In this document: piece after piece, positions 15,900 through 24,133 of the stretch
Layout of the letters: the number at the start of each line of letters is the position of its first letter
Numbering within the stretch: the first letter of the stretch is position 1
Assembly (NCBI GenBank): GCA_943354505.1
Contig: CALRCE010000012.1
Location: 1-32,025, forward strand
Reading direction: 5' to 3'
Source: Candidatus Peribacteria bacterium
GTDB taxonomy: Bacteria; Patescibacteriota; Gracilibacteria; UBA1369; 2-02-FULL-48-14
Length of the DNA stretch: 32,025 nt
The notes under the pieces: model-generated
What the model was told of the DNA's origin: nothing
Databases searched by the model: none
Seen by the model: only the letters and a program-made list of their open reading frames with translations
Position numbers and translations under genes: made by a program

Positions 15900-18791
15900 A
15901 TGCAAGCCACCAAGATCATCGTGAAGGGAGCGCGAATGCACAATCTGAAGAACATCGACGTCGAGATTCCGCGCGACAAGCTCACCGTGATCACCGGTCT
16001 TTCGGGTTCAGGAAAATCCACCCTCGCCTTCGACACCATTTATGCCGAAGGGCAGCGTCGTTACGTGGAATCCCTCAGCACCTACGCCCGCCAATTTTTA
16101 GGCGTGATGGACAAGCCAGACGTGGAATCTATCGAAGGACTTTCTCCCGCCATTTCCATTGACCAAAAAACCGCGCCTCGCAATCCTCGTTCCACCGTGG
16201 GAACGGTGACCGAAATCTACGATTACCTTCGTCTTTTGTTTGCGCGTGTGGGAGTTCCTCACTGCCCAAAATGCGACAAGCCCATCGTGCGCCAAACCGC
16301 CAGTCAAATCACCGATCACATCTTGGCCATGGATGAAGGACGTCGTGTTTTGCTCCTGGCTCCTGTGGTGAACGGCAAAAAAGGAGAACACGATGCTGTC
16401 TTAGAAAAGATCAAAAAAGAAGGATTTGTGCGTGTGCGTGTCGACGGAGAAGTGCACACGGTGAACGAGTTGCCCACTTTGGATAAAAATAAATCCCACA
16501 CCATTGAAATCGTCGTCGACCGTTTGGTGGTGAAGCGACTCGAAAACGAAAAGAAAAAACTTCCGAACGGCGACACCTACGAGCTGCCCAATCCCGAGCG
16601 CACGCGCATTGCCGATTCCATTGAAACCACTTTGCGCCATGGGGAAGGAGTGATGATGATTCTAGACAACGAAACCGGACAAACTCAAAAGTTCTCCGAA
16701 AACTTTTCTTGTGAAGATCATCCTGAGGTCTGTCTCACCGAAATCGAACCTCGCAACTTCTCGTTCAACAGCCCTCACGGAGCCTGTGAAGCCTGCCATG
16801 GCCTCGGAACCAAACTCGAAATCGACTCTGAACTGGTGCTCCCCAACAAAAAACTCAGCCTTTCCGAAGGAGCCATTCTGCCTTGGGCTCAAACGGCTTC
16901 CCATCTTTCTTGGTACACCGCTATTTTGGAAGCGGTTTCAGCGCGTCACAAATTTTCACTCGATGTGGCGGTGGAAAAACTCACTCCCAAACAGATTGAA
17001 ATCGTGCTGTATGGAACGGGTGAAGAACGCTACGACGTCAAAGTGAGTTCCAACGATGGATTTTCAAAAGGGGAATTTCAAACCAAATTCGAAGGAGTGA
17101 TCCCGAACTTGGAGCGCCGCTTTTTAGAGACCGATTCCGAGTACGTACGAGGAAAAATCGAACAGTACATGCGCATCCTTTTGTGCCCGGAATGCAAAGG
17201 CCAACGCCTCAAACCCGAGATGCTCGCAATTCGCATTGAAGAAAAGTCCATCGCCGACACCACCTCTCTTTCTATTTCAGAAGCTCACCTTTTCTTTGCG
17301 AATTTGCACCTCAGCGAAATGCATAAAAAGATCGCCGAGCCCATCCTTAAAGAAGTCGCTTCTCGCCTCAAATTTTTGGATCACGTGGGCGTTTCTTACC
17401 TCACTTTAGACCGCGCCGCCAACACCCTGTCGGGGGGAGAAGCCCAGCGCATCCGTCTTGCCACTCAAATCGGATCCCACCTGGTGGGAGTGCTCTACGT
17501 ACTCGATGAACCTTCGATTGGACTCCACCAAAACGACAACGAAAAACTCATTCAAACCCTGATGACGCTGCGCGACATCGGCAACACCGTGATCGTGGTG
17601 GAACACGACGTGGACACCATGCTTTCCGCCGACTACATCTTGGACATCGGTCCTGGGGCAGGAAAGCACGGAGGGCAAGTCATCGCCTCGGGGACTCCCA
17701 AAGAAATCATGGCCAACGCCAAATCGGTGACTGGGCAATACCTATCTGGAAAAAAAGAAATCCCCATGCCCAAACACCGCCGCAAAGGGAACGGCAAGAA
17801 ACTCGAAGTGCTCGGCGCCACCGAACACAATTTGCGCGACGTAGACGCCGAACTGCCACTCGGCACCTTCATCTGTATCACGGGAGTGTCCGGATCTGGA
17901 AAATCGACTTTGATCAACGAAATCTTGGTCAAAAAAGTGACCTCTGTGATCAACCGCAGCAAGGCCATTGCCGGTGCCCACCGTGAAATCCGTGGCATCG
18001 AACATTTGGACAAAATCATCAACATCGATCAGTCTCCCATCGGACGCACCCCACGTTCCAACCCAGCCACCTACACCGGAGTCTTCACCGACATCCGTGA
18101 ACTCTTCGCCCAAACCTCCGAAGCCCGTCTTCGGGGTTACAAGGCGGGTCGTTTCTCCTTCAATGTGAAAGGAGGGCGCTGTGAAGCCTGCGAAGGGGAT
18201 GGAGTGAAGCGCATCGAAATGCACTTCCTGCCCGATGTGTACGTGCCTTGTGAGGTGTGTAAGGGGCTCCGCTACAATAGAGAAGCCTTGGAAGTGACTT
18301 ACCGCGGCAAAAACATCGCCGACGTGCTCGACATGACCCTGGACGAAGCCCTCGAGTTCTTCGACGCCATTCCTTCGATTAAGAACAAACTCGAAACCCT
18401 TTCTAAAGTGGGATTGGGCTATGTGCACCTCGGTCAATCTGCCACCACTCTTTCAGGAGGAGAGGCTCAACGCATCAAGCTCGCCACCGAACTGTCTCGT
18501 CGTTCCACGGGCAAAACGCTCTATATCTTGGACGAGCCCACCACGGGACTTCACTTTGACGACGTCCGTCGCCTGGTGGAAGTGTTGCAACAACTGGTGG
18601 AAGCCGGCAACACCGTGATCGTGATCGAACACAACCTCGACCTCATCAAATGCGCCGACCACCTCATCGACATGGGCCCCGACGGAGGCAGCGGAGGAGG
18701 GCTTGTCGTAGCCAAAGGCACTCCCGAAGAAGTTGCCAAAAAAGCCGACGTCTCCTACACCGGAAAATGGCTCAAAAAGATGGGGATTTAG
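15900..18791 (+). CDS. uvrA: Excinuclease ABC subunit UvrA
   Basis: A 963-residue damage sensor of nucleotide excision repair, acting as a dimer with UvrB. It carries two ABC ATPase modules. Module 1 has Walker A GLSGSGKS at residues 33-40, the CPKC zinc site, a CPECKG zinc module, signature [13 protein letters not shown] and Walker [14 protein letters not shown]. Module 2 has [13 protein letters not shown], the CEACEGDG...CEVCKG zinc site, signature [15 protein letters not shown] and Walker [13 protein letters not shown]. Length is normal for the family and no lesion is seen. The stop overlaps the end of the opposing 149-residue gene. uvrB and uvrC are not in the window. Confidence 0.98.
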   Translation: MQATKIIVKGARMHNLKNIDVEIPRDKLTVITGLSGSGKSTLAFDTIYAEGQRRYVESLSTYARQFLGVMDKPDVESIEGLSPAISIDQKTAPRNPRSTVGTVTEIYDYLRLLFARVGVPHCPKCDKPIVRQTASQITDHILAMDEGRRVLLLAPVVNGKKGEHDAVLEKIKKEGFVRVRVDGEVHTVNELPTLDKNKSHTIEIVVDRLVVKRLENEKKKLPNGDTYELPNPERTRIADSIETTLRHGEGVMMILDNETGQTQKFSENFSCEDHPEVCLTEIEPRNFSFNSPHGACEACHGLGTKLEIDSELVLPNKKLSLSEGAILPWAQTASHLSWYTAILEAVSARHKFSLDVAVEKLTPKQIEIVLYGTGEERYDVKVSSNDGFSKGEFQTKFEGVIPNLERRFLETDSEYVRGKIEQYMRILLCPECKGQRLKPEMLAIRIEEKSIADTTSLSISEAHLFFANLHLSEMHKKIAEPILKEVASRLKFLDHVGVSYLTLDRAANTLSGGEAQRIRLATQIGSHLVGVLYVLDEPSIGLHQNDNEKLIQTLMTLRDIGNTVIVVEHDVDTMLSADYILDIGPGAGKHGGQVIASGTPKEIMANAKSVTGQYLSGKKEIPMPKHRRKGNGKKLEVLGATEHNLRDVDAELPLGTFICITGVSGSGKSTLINEILVKKVTSVINRSKAIAGAHREIRGIEHLDKIINIDQSPIGRTPRSNPATYTGVFTDIRELFAQTSEARLRGYKAGRFSFNVKGGRCEACEGDGVKRIEMHFLPDVYVPCEVCKGLRYNREALEVTYRGKNIADVLDMTLDEALEFFDAIPSIKNKLETLSKVGLGYVHLGQSATTLSGGEAQRIKLATELSRRSTGKTLYILDEPTTGLHFDDVRRLVEVLQQLVEAGNTVIVIEHNLDLIKCADHLIDMGPDGGSGGGLVVAKGTPEEVAKKADVSYTGKWLKKMGI

Positions 18792-19237
18792 TCTAAATAA
18801 GTGATTTGCATTCGCAAACGACTTTCCAAACTGTTTCTAAAGCGATCCAAATCCTTGATGTTTAAGTGCATCAAGTTCCAGTGTAAACGAGTTCCTCGAG
18901 GCACCCAGAGCGTGAAAGTGAGTGCACCGTTTGTACAAGAGGTTCTCAGCCCCGCACAGACTCCATTCTCAGGGTTTGCGTTCTTCAGTTCTTCAACTCC
19001 CTCTTTTACTAAATAAATGAGTTGGGGAAGGTCCAGAGGGCAGCCTCGAAAATGATTGTTCTCTCCCTCTGCAGCTAAATTTGCAGCGATTGCCCGTTCT
19101 ACAGCGGTGGAGAAAGCATCAACTTCTTCTGTGGGAGCTTGATCTTGTAAACCTTCTGCCTCCAATAAACGCTCCCACATTCTTGGGTCTTTAGAAGTGG
19201 GATCAAACCAAGCAGGTAAGAGTTTTTCTGTAGCCAT
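18788..19237 (-). CDS. Hypothetical protein, likely leaderless transcript
   Basis: A 149-residue soluble protein I do not recognise. It begins [13 protein letters not shown], with an acidic helical N-terminal half, a segment with three cysteines in the middle (two in CAGLRTSC), and a basic/hydrophobic C-terminus with [13 protein letters not shown] and [11 protein letters not shown]. There is no signal peptide or membrane span. A reading from 19261 would add eight residues, but a perfect TATAAT (19250-19245) lies inside that extension. The distance to ATG 19237 is seven bases, so the transcript would begin at the ATG itself. The gene ends tail to tail against uvrA and its 5' side faces the AT-rich spacer. 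Confidence 0.6.
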   Translation of the reverse strand: MATEKLLPAWFDPTSKDPRMWERLLEAEGLQDQAPTEEVDAFSTAVERAIAANLAAEGENNHFRGCPLDLPQLIYLVKEGVEELKNANPENGVCAGLRTSCTNGALTFTLWVPRGTRLHWNLMHLNIKDLDRFRNSLESRLRMQITYLD

Positions 19238-19244
19238 TATTAGT

Positions 19245-19250
19245 ATTATA
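19245..19250 (-). promoter_or_regulatory. -10 box giving a leaderless mRNA
   Basis: A perfect TATAAT on the minus strand lies seven bases before ATG 19237. Sigma70 promoters start about seven bases after the -10, which puts the first transcribed base at the A of the start codon. Confidence 0.55.
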
Positions 19251-19261
19251 AAATATTTCAT

Positions 19262-19460
19262 ATATTAAGCAACAAAACTGAAGATAAAGTTTAATAAAAT
19301 ATAATCAAATTAAGAAATATTAAATAAAAAATGATAAAATAAGAAAAATAATTACAAAATAAGATAAAACATAAAAATATTCTATAAAACAGATCAAAAT
19401 AAAGAAAAATTAGATTAAATTACTAAAAATTACAAATACCATTGCAAAGTAAATTCAAGC
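19262..19460. other. AT-rich spacer with phased A-tracts
   Basis: About 200 bp with hardly any G or C, and A-rich on the plus strand, unlike the balanced composition around it. Short AAAAT-type tracts recur near 19296, 19316, 19336, 19356, 19374 and 19396, i.e. about every 20 bp. Two near-identical units start at 19336 (AAAATAAGAAAAATA) and 19356 (AAAATAAGATAAAA). This would make curved DNA and could bind a nucleoid protein or the HTH protein encoded next to it. I saw no consensus DnaA boxes and no gene in it. Confidence 0.5.
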
Positions 19461-19468
19461 ACTATAAA
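19442..19468 (+). promoter_or_regulatory. Possible promoter of the HTH gene
   Basis: TTGCAA (19442-19447) and TATAAA (19463-19468) are 15 bp apart, a slightly short spacing. The leader to ATG 19494 is about 20 nt. Confidence 0.35.
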
Positions 19469-19493
19469 GTTGTGCCAAGTTAAACAAAATTTA

Positions 19494-19664
19494 ATGGTCT
19501 CTCGGCTATTCACTCCCGAAGAAGTCGCCGAGGTTCTACGACTTCATCACCTCACTGTTCTGAAATTCATCAAACAGAAGAAAATCAGAAGCATCAAGTT
19601 TGGCCGAGTCTACAGAATCCGCGAAGAAGACATCGAAGACTTCCTCCAAAAACAAACACAGTAA
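19494..19664 (+). CDS. Excisionase/MerR-type helix-turn-helix DNA-binding protein
   Basis: A 56-residue protein that is almost entirely one winged HTH domain of the excisionase (HTH_17) type. LFTPEEVAEVLRLHHLTVLKFIKQKKI gives the helix-turn-helix, and SIKFGRVYRIREEDIEDFL gives the wing and closing helix. Members bind DNA as small regulators or directionality factors. ATG 19494 is chosen because the domain starts there; ATG 19470 lies directly after the -10 box and adds eight residues outside the domain. No integrase or phage gene is nearby, so a role as a regulator of the local genes is as likely as excision. The AT-rich spacer directly upstream is a candidate target. Confidence 0.85.
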   Translation: MVSRLFTPEEVAEVLRLHHLTVLKFIKQKKIRSIKFGRVYRIREEDIEDFLQKQTQ

Positions 19665-19750
19665 CACGGCACCAACAGGCGCCGCTATCTCGCTCCCGTC
19701 CGTTCGCCAAGTGCCCCCACACTTCATTCATCCTCCCTCACACGCCTTCC

Positions 19751-19924
19751 ATGCTGTTCAATTGCTTCTCTTGCGGCAAACTCATCTCACTCAAAAAGGA
19801 ACTTTGTCCTTATTGCATGGTGGACTTGAACGCCGCTCGGGAGTCGGTAGAGGTCGAAGTGAAAGGCAAAAAGCCCGTGGCAATCAAGAAAAAATACACC
19901 TTCTTCTCTCTGCTCTCTCGTTAG
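19751..19924 (+). CDS. 57-residue zinc-ribbon protein
   Basis: A small ORF beginning MLFNCFSCGKLISLKK. Two CxxC knuckles (Cys5, Cys8 and Cys19, Cys22) form a compact zinc ribbon. It is followed by a Val/Glu/Lys-rich tail and a basic end (KKKYTFFSLLSR). Such proteins often bind nucleic acid or act as adaptor modules. It lies 86 bp after the HTH gene on the same strand and may be expressed with it. That 86-bp gap is C-rich and holds nothing I recognise. No Shine-Dalgarno sequence is seen. Longer overlapping frames here lack any pattern. Real coding is inferred from the zinc knuckles. Confidence 0.65.
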   Translation: MLFNCFSCGKLISLKKELCPYCMVDLNAARESVEVEVKGKKPVAIKKKYTFFSLLSR

Positions 19925-19939
19925 GTTTCACTTTCGTGC

Positions 19940-20983
19940 TTATTTACATTGTTTGTCCGAAACTTTGGCCGAGTTCGCAGCAATACTGGGGAGATCTTTG
20001 GTGTTCACCTCTTCTAAGATCGTATTGAGTTCCACCATGATGCTTTGCAAGTTGGTGGATTGGATGGAACCTCCTGCTCCGTAGAGCTTGGAATACATCG
20101 AAAGTCGTTCGACACTGTGCTTTTCTAAATCATAAGTTTCCATGCTGGCATTCAAGGTTTGTAAGGCTTGATCAATGGAAATGGAGCCGCCGGTGCTGCC
20201 CACATCCGAAACCGTTTTAGGATCCTCGATCTCTGTTTTTCGTCTTTCTTCCTCACCCTTCAAATATTCCCAGGCATCTTTGAGGCTGTTGCCGAGATCG
20301 GTCATATTTTTTTTGGTGTCACCCAAGTCGGGGGTCACAATCTCTTTAAAAGATTTTCCATCATCCACCTCAACACTGAAGTCGAGGTCTTTAATGTCCT
20401 GCACAAAATCCGTCCAAGTGGTGGTGAGTTCTGCCCAAGGTCCTTCCTCACAGTCACGATAATCTGCAATACGGTCGTCGTATTTGGCGCTCCAACTGTC
20501 AAAATAACTACTGAACGTGTCTTTATCCACGCGATCTTCTTCATCCACGAAGATCTTCTTCATCGAAGCTTTGAGCGTTGCCAATTTTTGATCTTTCAAA
20601 GATTCCAAAACTTCAGCATCCACTTCATTGATCACACCTTGCTCTTGAAGATGACGCACAAAATACATCTCCATGAGGATGCGTTCGTAGTCTTTTTTCA
20701 AACTAGCGGTGGATCCACACGCAGAGGCAGTGGTTCGAAGGTTGTCTCGAACGCTGTCCAACTCATCGTCCAGTGCCATGATGTCGTAGAGCTGACAGTA
20801 ACCCAAGCTAAAGATGTCCTTAACACTTTCACTGCGAGAATTCTCCGAACGAACATTGAGAATAAAGGGATAATAGTCCTCATCCAGACAGGTGAAGCCG
20901 TCCGCTTGAACCGGGCTAAAAAAGAAGGGGAGTGCCAGTCCGATGAAAAATAAAACGAAGAGGAAAGAAAGTTTTAGCTTCAT
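19940..20983 (-). CDS. Secreted helical protein ending in Cys-Lys (fifth gene of surface operon)
   Basis: A 347-residue exported protein I do not recognise. The signal peptide spans residues 1-27 and ends VQA before DGFTC. The mature part is acidic and mainly helical with few cysteines: one right after cleavage (CLDEDYY), others near residues 53 and 88, one in the middle (DCEEGPW), and the penultimate residue (DKQCK end). The start overlaps the stop of the 628-residue gene by four bases (ATGA), so it is translationally coupled and last in the operon. It has no lipobox or LPxTG motif. The role is probably extracytoplasmic, perhaps as a partner of the giant SLH protein; this is inference from the operon. 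Confidence 0.8.
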   Translation of the reverse strand: MKLKLSFLFVLFFIGLALPFFFSPVQADGFTCLDEDYYPFILNVRSENSRSESVKDIFSLGYCQLYDIMALDDELDSVRDNLRTTASACGSTASLKKDYERILMEMYFVRHLQEQGVINEVDAEVLESLKDQKLATLKASMKKIFVDEEDRVDKDTFSSYFDSWSAKYDDRIADYRDCEEGPWAELTTTWTDFVQDIKDLDFSVEVDDGKSFKEIVTPDLGDTKKNMTDLGNSLKDAWEYLKGEEERRKTEIEDPKTVSDVGSTGGSISIDQALQTLNASMETYDLEKHSVERLSMYSKLYGAGGSIQSTNLQSIMVELNTILEEVNTKDLPSIAANSAKVSDKQCK

Positions 20984-22866
20984 TTGCAGTAATCTTTTTT
21001 AAGTAGTGTAGCGAGAGGGGCGGAGTCTTGCACGTAGGTTTTCTTCAAACCAGCCTGAATGTTCCGGAAGATGAGTAACATATTGTAGAGTTCGCCCGCG
21101 GCTTGTTCATACAAGGTATTCCCATCCCCAATGGCCGATTCGAACTTCATTTTTAAGTAGGCTTCATCCACTTGAGCTTGTATGGTGTTAGCCGCCGCCA
21201 CACAAGAATCCTGAGCCGTATCAATGGTCACGGGTGTGTCGGCTGCTTCATACAAATTGACGATACTTTCACACTCAAGATCCGCCATGGTTTTATCGAA
21301 TTGCGTGCTTGAAGAGTTAGGAATCGCCCCAATTGAAAACAGAGTGTGCTCCAAGACTTCAATTTGAGCGGCAGGTGTATCGTCAATGTCGTCCCCTGGA
21401 TCCAACTCAATCGGCATGGCAATCGTGTAAATATTCAAATCCAAATTAATACCAGAACCAGCCTCTTTGCACGTGGAATCTTCGAACCAATTTTGGGAAG
21501 GTTTACTGGCCACCAAACTTTTATCCAAGGTTTGTCCCATGCGCTTATTGATATAAGTCAAATGGCAGAGCACGCAGTTGTCGGTTTCTGAGATGCCGCT
21601 GTTCACCACAGGATCATCGGTGTCGCTCACCAGTTCCACGGTGATGCAAAAGATATCACTACAGGGCAGAGAACGCGTCCAATCCCCTTGCTGGCCACTC
21701 AACTCGGTGATGAAGCCATCCAAAGCTTGAAGGCCTTGATCCACTTGATCTTGAGGACTTTCGTCGGGGTCGGAGGAATCGTCGTCATCGTCATCGCCTG
21801 ATTCCTGGCCAGGGTTAGAGTTGTTTTCAAGACTAGGATAAATGATCGTGGACTCAGGCAAATCCAATTGAGTTTCACTGGTATCGGTCGCATAAAAATC
21901 ATCTAGAGCAGTATGCAAAGCTTCATCGTCCAGACACGTATAAGGGCTCACGGTGTCTGAACTCAGTTCAACCACTGGCTCTTCTAAAGCAGGCGCAGCA
22001 TCCACTGTCGAGTCTTGTTGGCCCGGGAGTTCTGAGGCGAAGTCTTGCTCAGAGGCCAAAGAAACATCCCCGCCAGCACTGCGATCGGGGTAGGTGATGT
22101 TGGTACCAAACAAGACTTGGTGAGCAAGATCCAAGTCGTGCAAGATGTCGATATTGGCTGAATCACTCAAGTCATTATTGAAGAACATTTCATCCGCAAT
22201 AGATTCATACGCAAGTTTTCGATATTCGCGTTGAAGTTCCACTTCATTTTGGTAAAGCTCCACAAGATAAGTGTATTCGTCGAGTACCTTTGTTTGAGTA
22301 ACCGAAGATAAGGTGTCTTCTTTAGTCAAAACGTCTCCTTCAACGTATTCGGTGTAGTACCAATCATAAAAACCTCCGAGGGTGTCTCCAAAATCATTTG
22401 AACTGGTGAAATCTGCATACTCTTGATCCTGAGCTGCAATTTTTTCTTCCTGGGTGTCCAAATAATTTGGATCACTCGCCACGGCACTCGCCACCGATTG
22501 CATTTTTTCAATGATGGGCTGGAGACTGCCTTCTTCCACAATCTCACGCAATTCATCCTCGGTGTAGTCGCGTTTTTTCTTTTCTTTGAGGCGATTTTGA
22601 AGCTCTTCAATGGCCGCATCCGAAGGGCCTTTCGTGACATTTTGGAACATGAACAAATAGAGGTTTTGGAAAGCGCCATCGGTATTGGACGCAAGACTGT
22701 TGAGTTCTTTCGGGTCCTTCGTGTCCGTTTCTTCCACTTCTGCGACGTTAAATATTTCACTCAACAAATCTTCAGAGCTACTCACCGCAAACACCACATG
22801 CCCGAGCTGAAGTCCAAGGACTCCACTCGCAATCACCCCGATGCTGAGCAGTAAAAGTTTTTTCAT
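20980..22866 (-). CDS. Secreted Cys-containing acidic protein ending in Cys-Lys (fourth gene of surface operon)
   Basis: A 628-residue exported protein. The signal peptide runs MKKLLLLSIG to VFA at residue 25. The N-terminal third is helical. An acidic, disordered linker with six Asp in a row lies near 21780-21800. The following part holds cysteine pairs (PCSDIFC, DNCVLCH) and a helical C-terminus ending KKDYCK. ATG 22866 is chosen over 22872 because it gives the four-base ATGA overlap used by the other genes of this operon and starts the signal peptide correctly. The Cys-rich middle resembles extracytoplasmic disulfide-bonded proteins; I cannot assign a family. It may be the main component among the four small exported proteins, as it is the longest. 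Confidence 0.8.
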   Translation of the reverse strand: MKKLLLLSIGVIASGVLGLQLGHVVFAVSSSEDLLSEIFNVAEVEETDTKDPKELNSLASNTDGAFQNLYLFMFQNVTKGPSDAAIEELQNRLKEKKKRDYTEDELREIVEEGSLQPIIEKMQSVASAVASDPNYLDTQEEKIAAQDQEYADFTSSNDFGDTLGGFYDWYYTEYVEGDVLTKEDTLSSVTQTKVLDEYTYLVELYQNEVELQREYRKLAYESIADEMFFNNDLSDSANIDILHDLDLAHQVLFGTNITYPDRSAGGDVSLASEQDFASELPGQQDSTVDAAPALEEPVVELSSDTVSPYTCLDDEALHTALDDFYATDTSETQLDLPESTIIYPSLENNSNPGQESGDDDDDDSSDPDESPQDQVDQGLQALDGFITELSGQQGDWTRSLPCSDIFCITVELVSDTDDPVVNSGISETDNCVLCHLTYINKRMGQTLDKSLVASKPSQNWFEDSTCKEAGSGINLDLNIYTIAMPIELDPGDDIDDTPAAQIEVLEHTLFSIGAIPNSSSTQFDKTMADLECESIVNLYEAADTPVTIDTAQDSCVAAANTIQAQVDEAYLKMKFESAIGDGNTLYEQAAGELYNMLLIFRNIQAGLKKTYVQDSAPLATLLKKDYCK

Positions 22867-23549
22867 TTGCATTGAGCCGTACTGGCTCCGTTAAATTTAC
22901 CCGGGTAACCTTCGATCACATCGCGAACGCCAGCCAAACTGTCGCGGAAACCCTCCAAGTTGGCTCTAAAATCAGTGAGTTCCACATGCAAAGGCCAAAC
23001 GATTTGGATTTGGTTGTAAACCGCTAAAGTGAGATCCAAGGCATCTTCAGCATTTTCCATTTGTTCTTCCACAACCAAGGCTTGTTGGTTCGCAAACTGC
23101 ACGGCCGTATCCAAGGTGTCAGGGCGACTTGGATCCTCCTGGTCTTCGGCAAACTCACTGTTTTCCACGGCATTTTCCAGTTCCTCCAAGGTGTCTTTTC
23201 GTTCGAGTAAGGCGGTTTCAAAAGCCAATAACCTTGTATTCAAAACCACCGCCAAACAATAGGTGGAGAGGTTGCTTCCTTTCTCACAATCCGCGTCCGA
23301 AGCCGGGTAAAGCACATTAGGCTCAGTTGAAGCGAGTAGACGTTCGATGTAATCGTTGGTCGTGTCATTCATGTCTTTATGAAAAGCTAAAATCATCGCA
23401 TCTAAAGTGTCTATTCCACTGTAAGTCTTGTAGTAATCTTCACTCAAGGTGGACGCTTGAAAACCCCCGCCGTCAAAACGTGGCATCAGAAAACCAAGCA
23501 CAAAGGCGAGAAGGAAGAAGCGTCCGTATTCGATAAAAAAGTTTTTCAT
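22863..23549 (-). CDS. Secreted helical protein ending in Cys-Lys (third gene of surface operon)
   Basis: A 228-residue exported protein. The N-terminal hydrophobic segment (about residues 10-24) is a signal peptide with possible cleavage after FQA, or an uncleaved anchor. The mature chain is helical with a long Glu/Leu-rich stretch and two cysteines in the DCEKGSNLSTYC region. The end, DFRANLEGFRDSL...YPGKFNGASTAQCK, resembles the end of the 195-residue neighbour (EFVDGLKAMNEDL...FPGQF), which suggests paralogy. The start overlaps the upstream stop by four bases. Unknown function; an extracytoplasmic structural role is inferred from its operon. Confidence 0.8.
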   Translation of the reverse strand: MKNFFIEYGRFFLLAFVLGFLMPRFDGGGFQASTLSEDYYKTYSGIDTLDAMILAFHKDMNDTTNDYIERLLASTEPNVLYPASDADCEKGSNLSTYCLAVVLNTRLLAFETALLERKDTLEELENAVENSEFAEDQEDPSRPDTLDTAVQFANQQALVVEEQMENAEDALDLTLAVYNQIQIVWPLHVELTDFRANLEGFRDSLAGVRDVIEGYPGKFNGASTAQCK

Positions 23550-24133
23550 TTAGACAAACATTCGTGAGCGTAACAAGGTAAAGCATTGGACATTTCGGTG
23601 AACTGCCCGGGGAAAGTGCTCTGGAACAAAAGCGACATGTCTTTGAGGTCCTCGTTCATCGCTTTGAGTCCATCCACAAACTCAAAAGTCGTTTTGGAAG
23701 TAGTGGAGCCGGCAAGAAACTGGGTGAGAATATTGCGAGAATATTCAATGATCCCATCCCGCACTTTGCGGCACGAAGAGAGTTCGGTGTTGGCAAAAGA
23801 GACCGTTCCGTTGTAACCGCTCACCTCTGCATAAATATTGTAAAATTTGCGAATGGTATCCTCCACATAGCGATAGAAAAGCAAGGCGTTTTCAAACTGC
23901 TCACTCGTCGGGGTATCCACTTTTGTATATTGATCAATAAAGGACTTGTACTCATCAAGCAGCGCGAGGCTGCCTTGCGCAAGGCTGTAGGCGCATTTGT
24001 TATCGGCTTCCGCTTCAGTCGCCGTTTCTGTGGAAGTACTCTCATCCGCTCGCACACCCACGAAACTTCCTACAAAGAAAAGAAGCAGCAGGGCAACTTG
24101 GAAAAATTGTTTTTGAGTGAATTTTTTAATCAT
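23546..24133 (-). CDS. Secreted helical protein with C-terminal cysteines (second gene of surface operon)
   Basis: A 195-residue exported protein. The signal peptide ends VRA before DESTST, followed by a Thr/Glu-rich linker and a helical body with cysteines near residues 47 and 120. The C-terminus holds two cysteines close together (PCYAHECLSK). Its last 50 residues resemble those of the 228-residue protein: an acidic/aromatic start, Leu spacing, then FPGQF. It overlaps the giant SLH protein gene by ATGA and is therefore coupled to it. No family recognised. Confidence 0.8.
   Translation of the reverse strand: MIKKFTQKQFFQVALLLLFFVGSFVGVRADESTSTETATEAEADNKCAYSLAQGSLALLDEYKSFIDQYTKVDTPTSEQFENALLFYRYVEDTIRKFYNIYAEVSGYNGTVSFANTELSSCRKVRDGIIEYSRNILTQFLAGSTTSKTTFEFVDGLKAMNEDLKDMSLLFQSTFPGQFTEMSNALPCYAHECLSK

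Noticed and set aside
21535-21580. A c-type heme site (CVLCH) in the 628-residue exported protein
   Set aside because: A single CxxCH in a protein without cytochrome features; the surrounding cysteine pairs fit disulfides better.
24130-24133. Recoded UGA (glycine), as in some Gracilibacteria relatives
   Set aside because: UGA ends genes cleanly in the ATGA overlaps of the minus-strand operon and at the ends of the PrsW and PRODH genes, so it acts as a stop.
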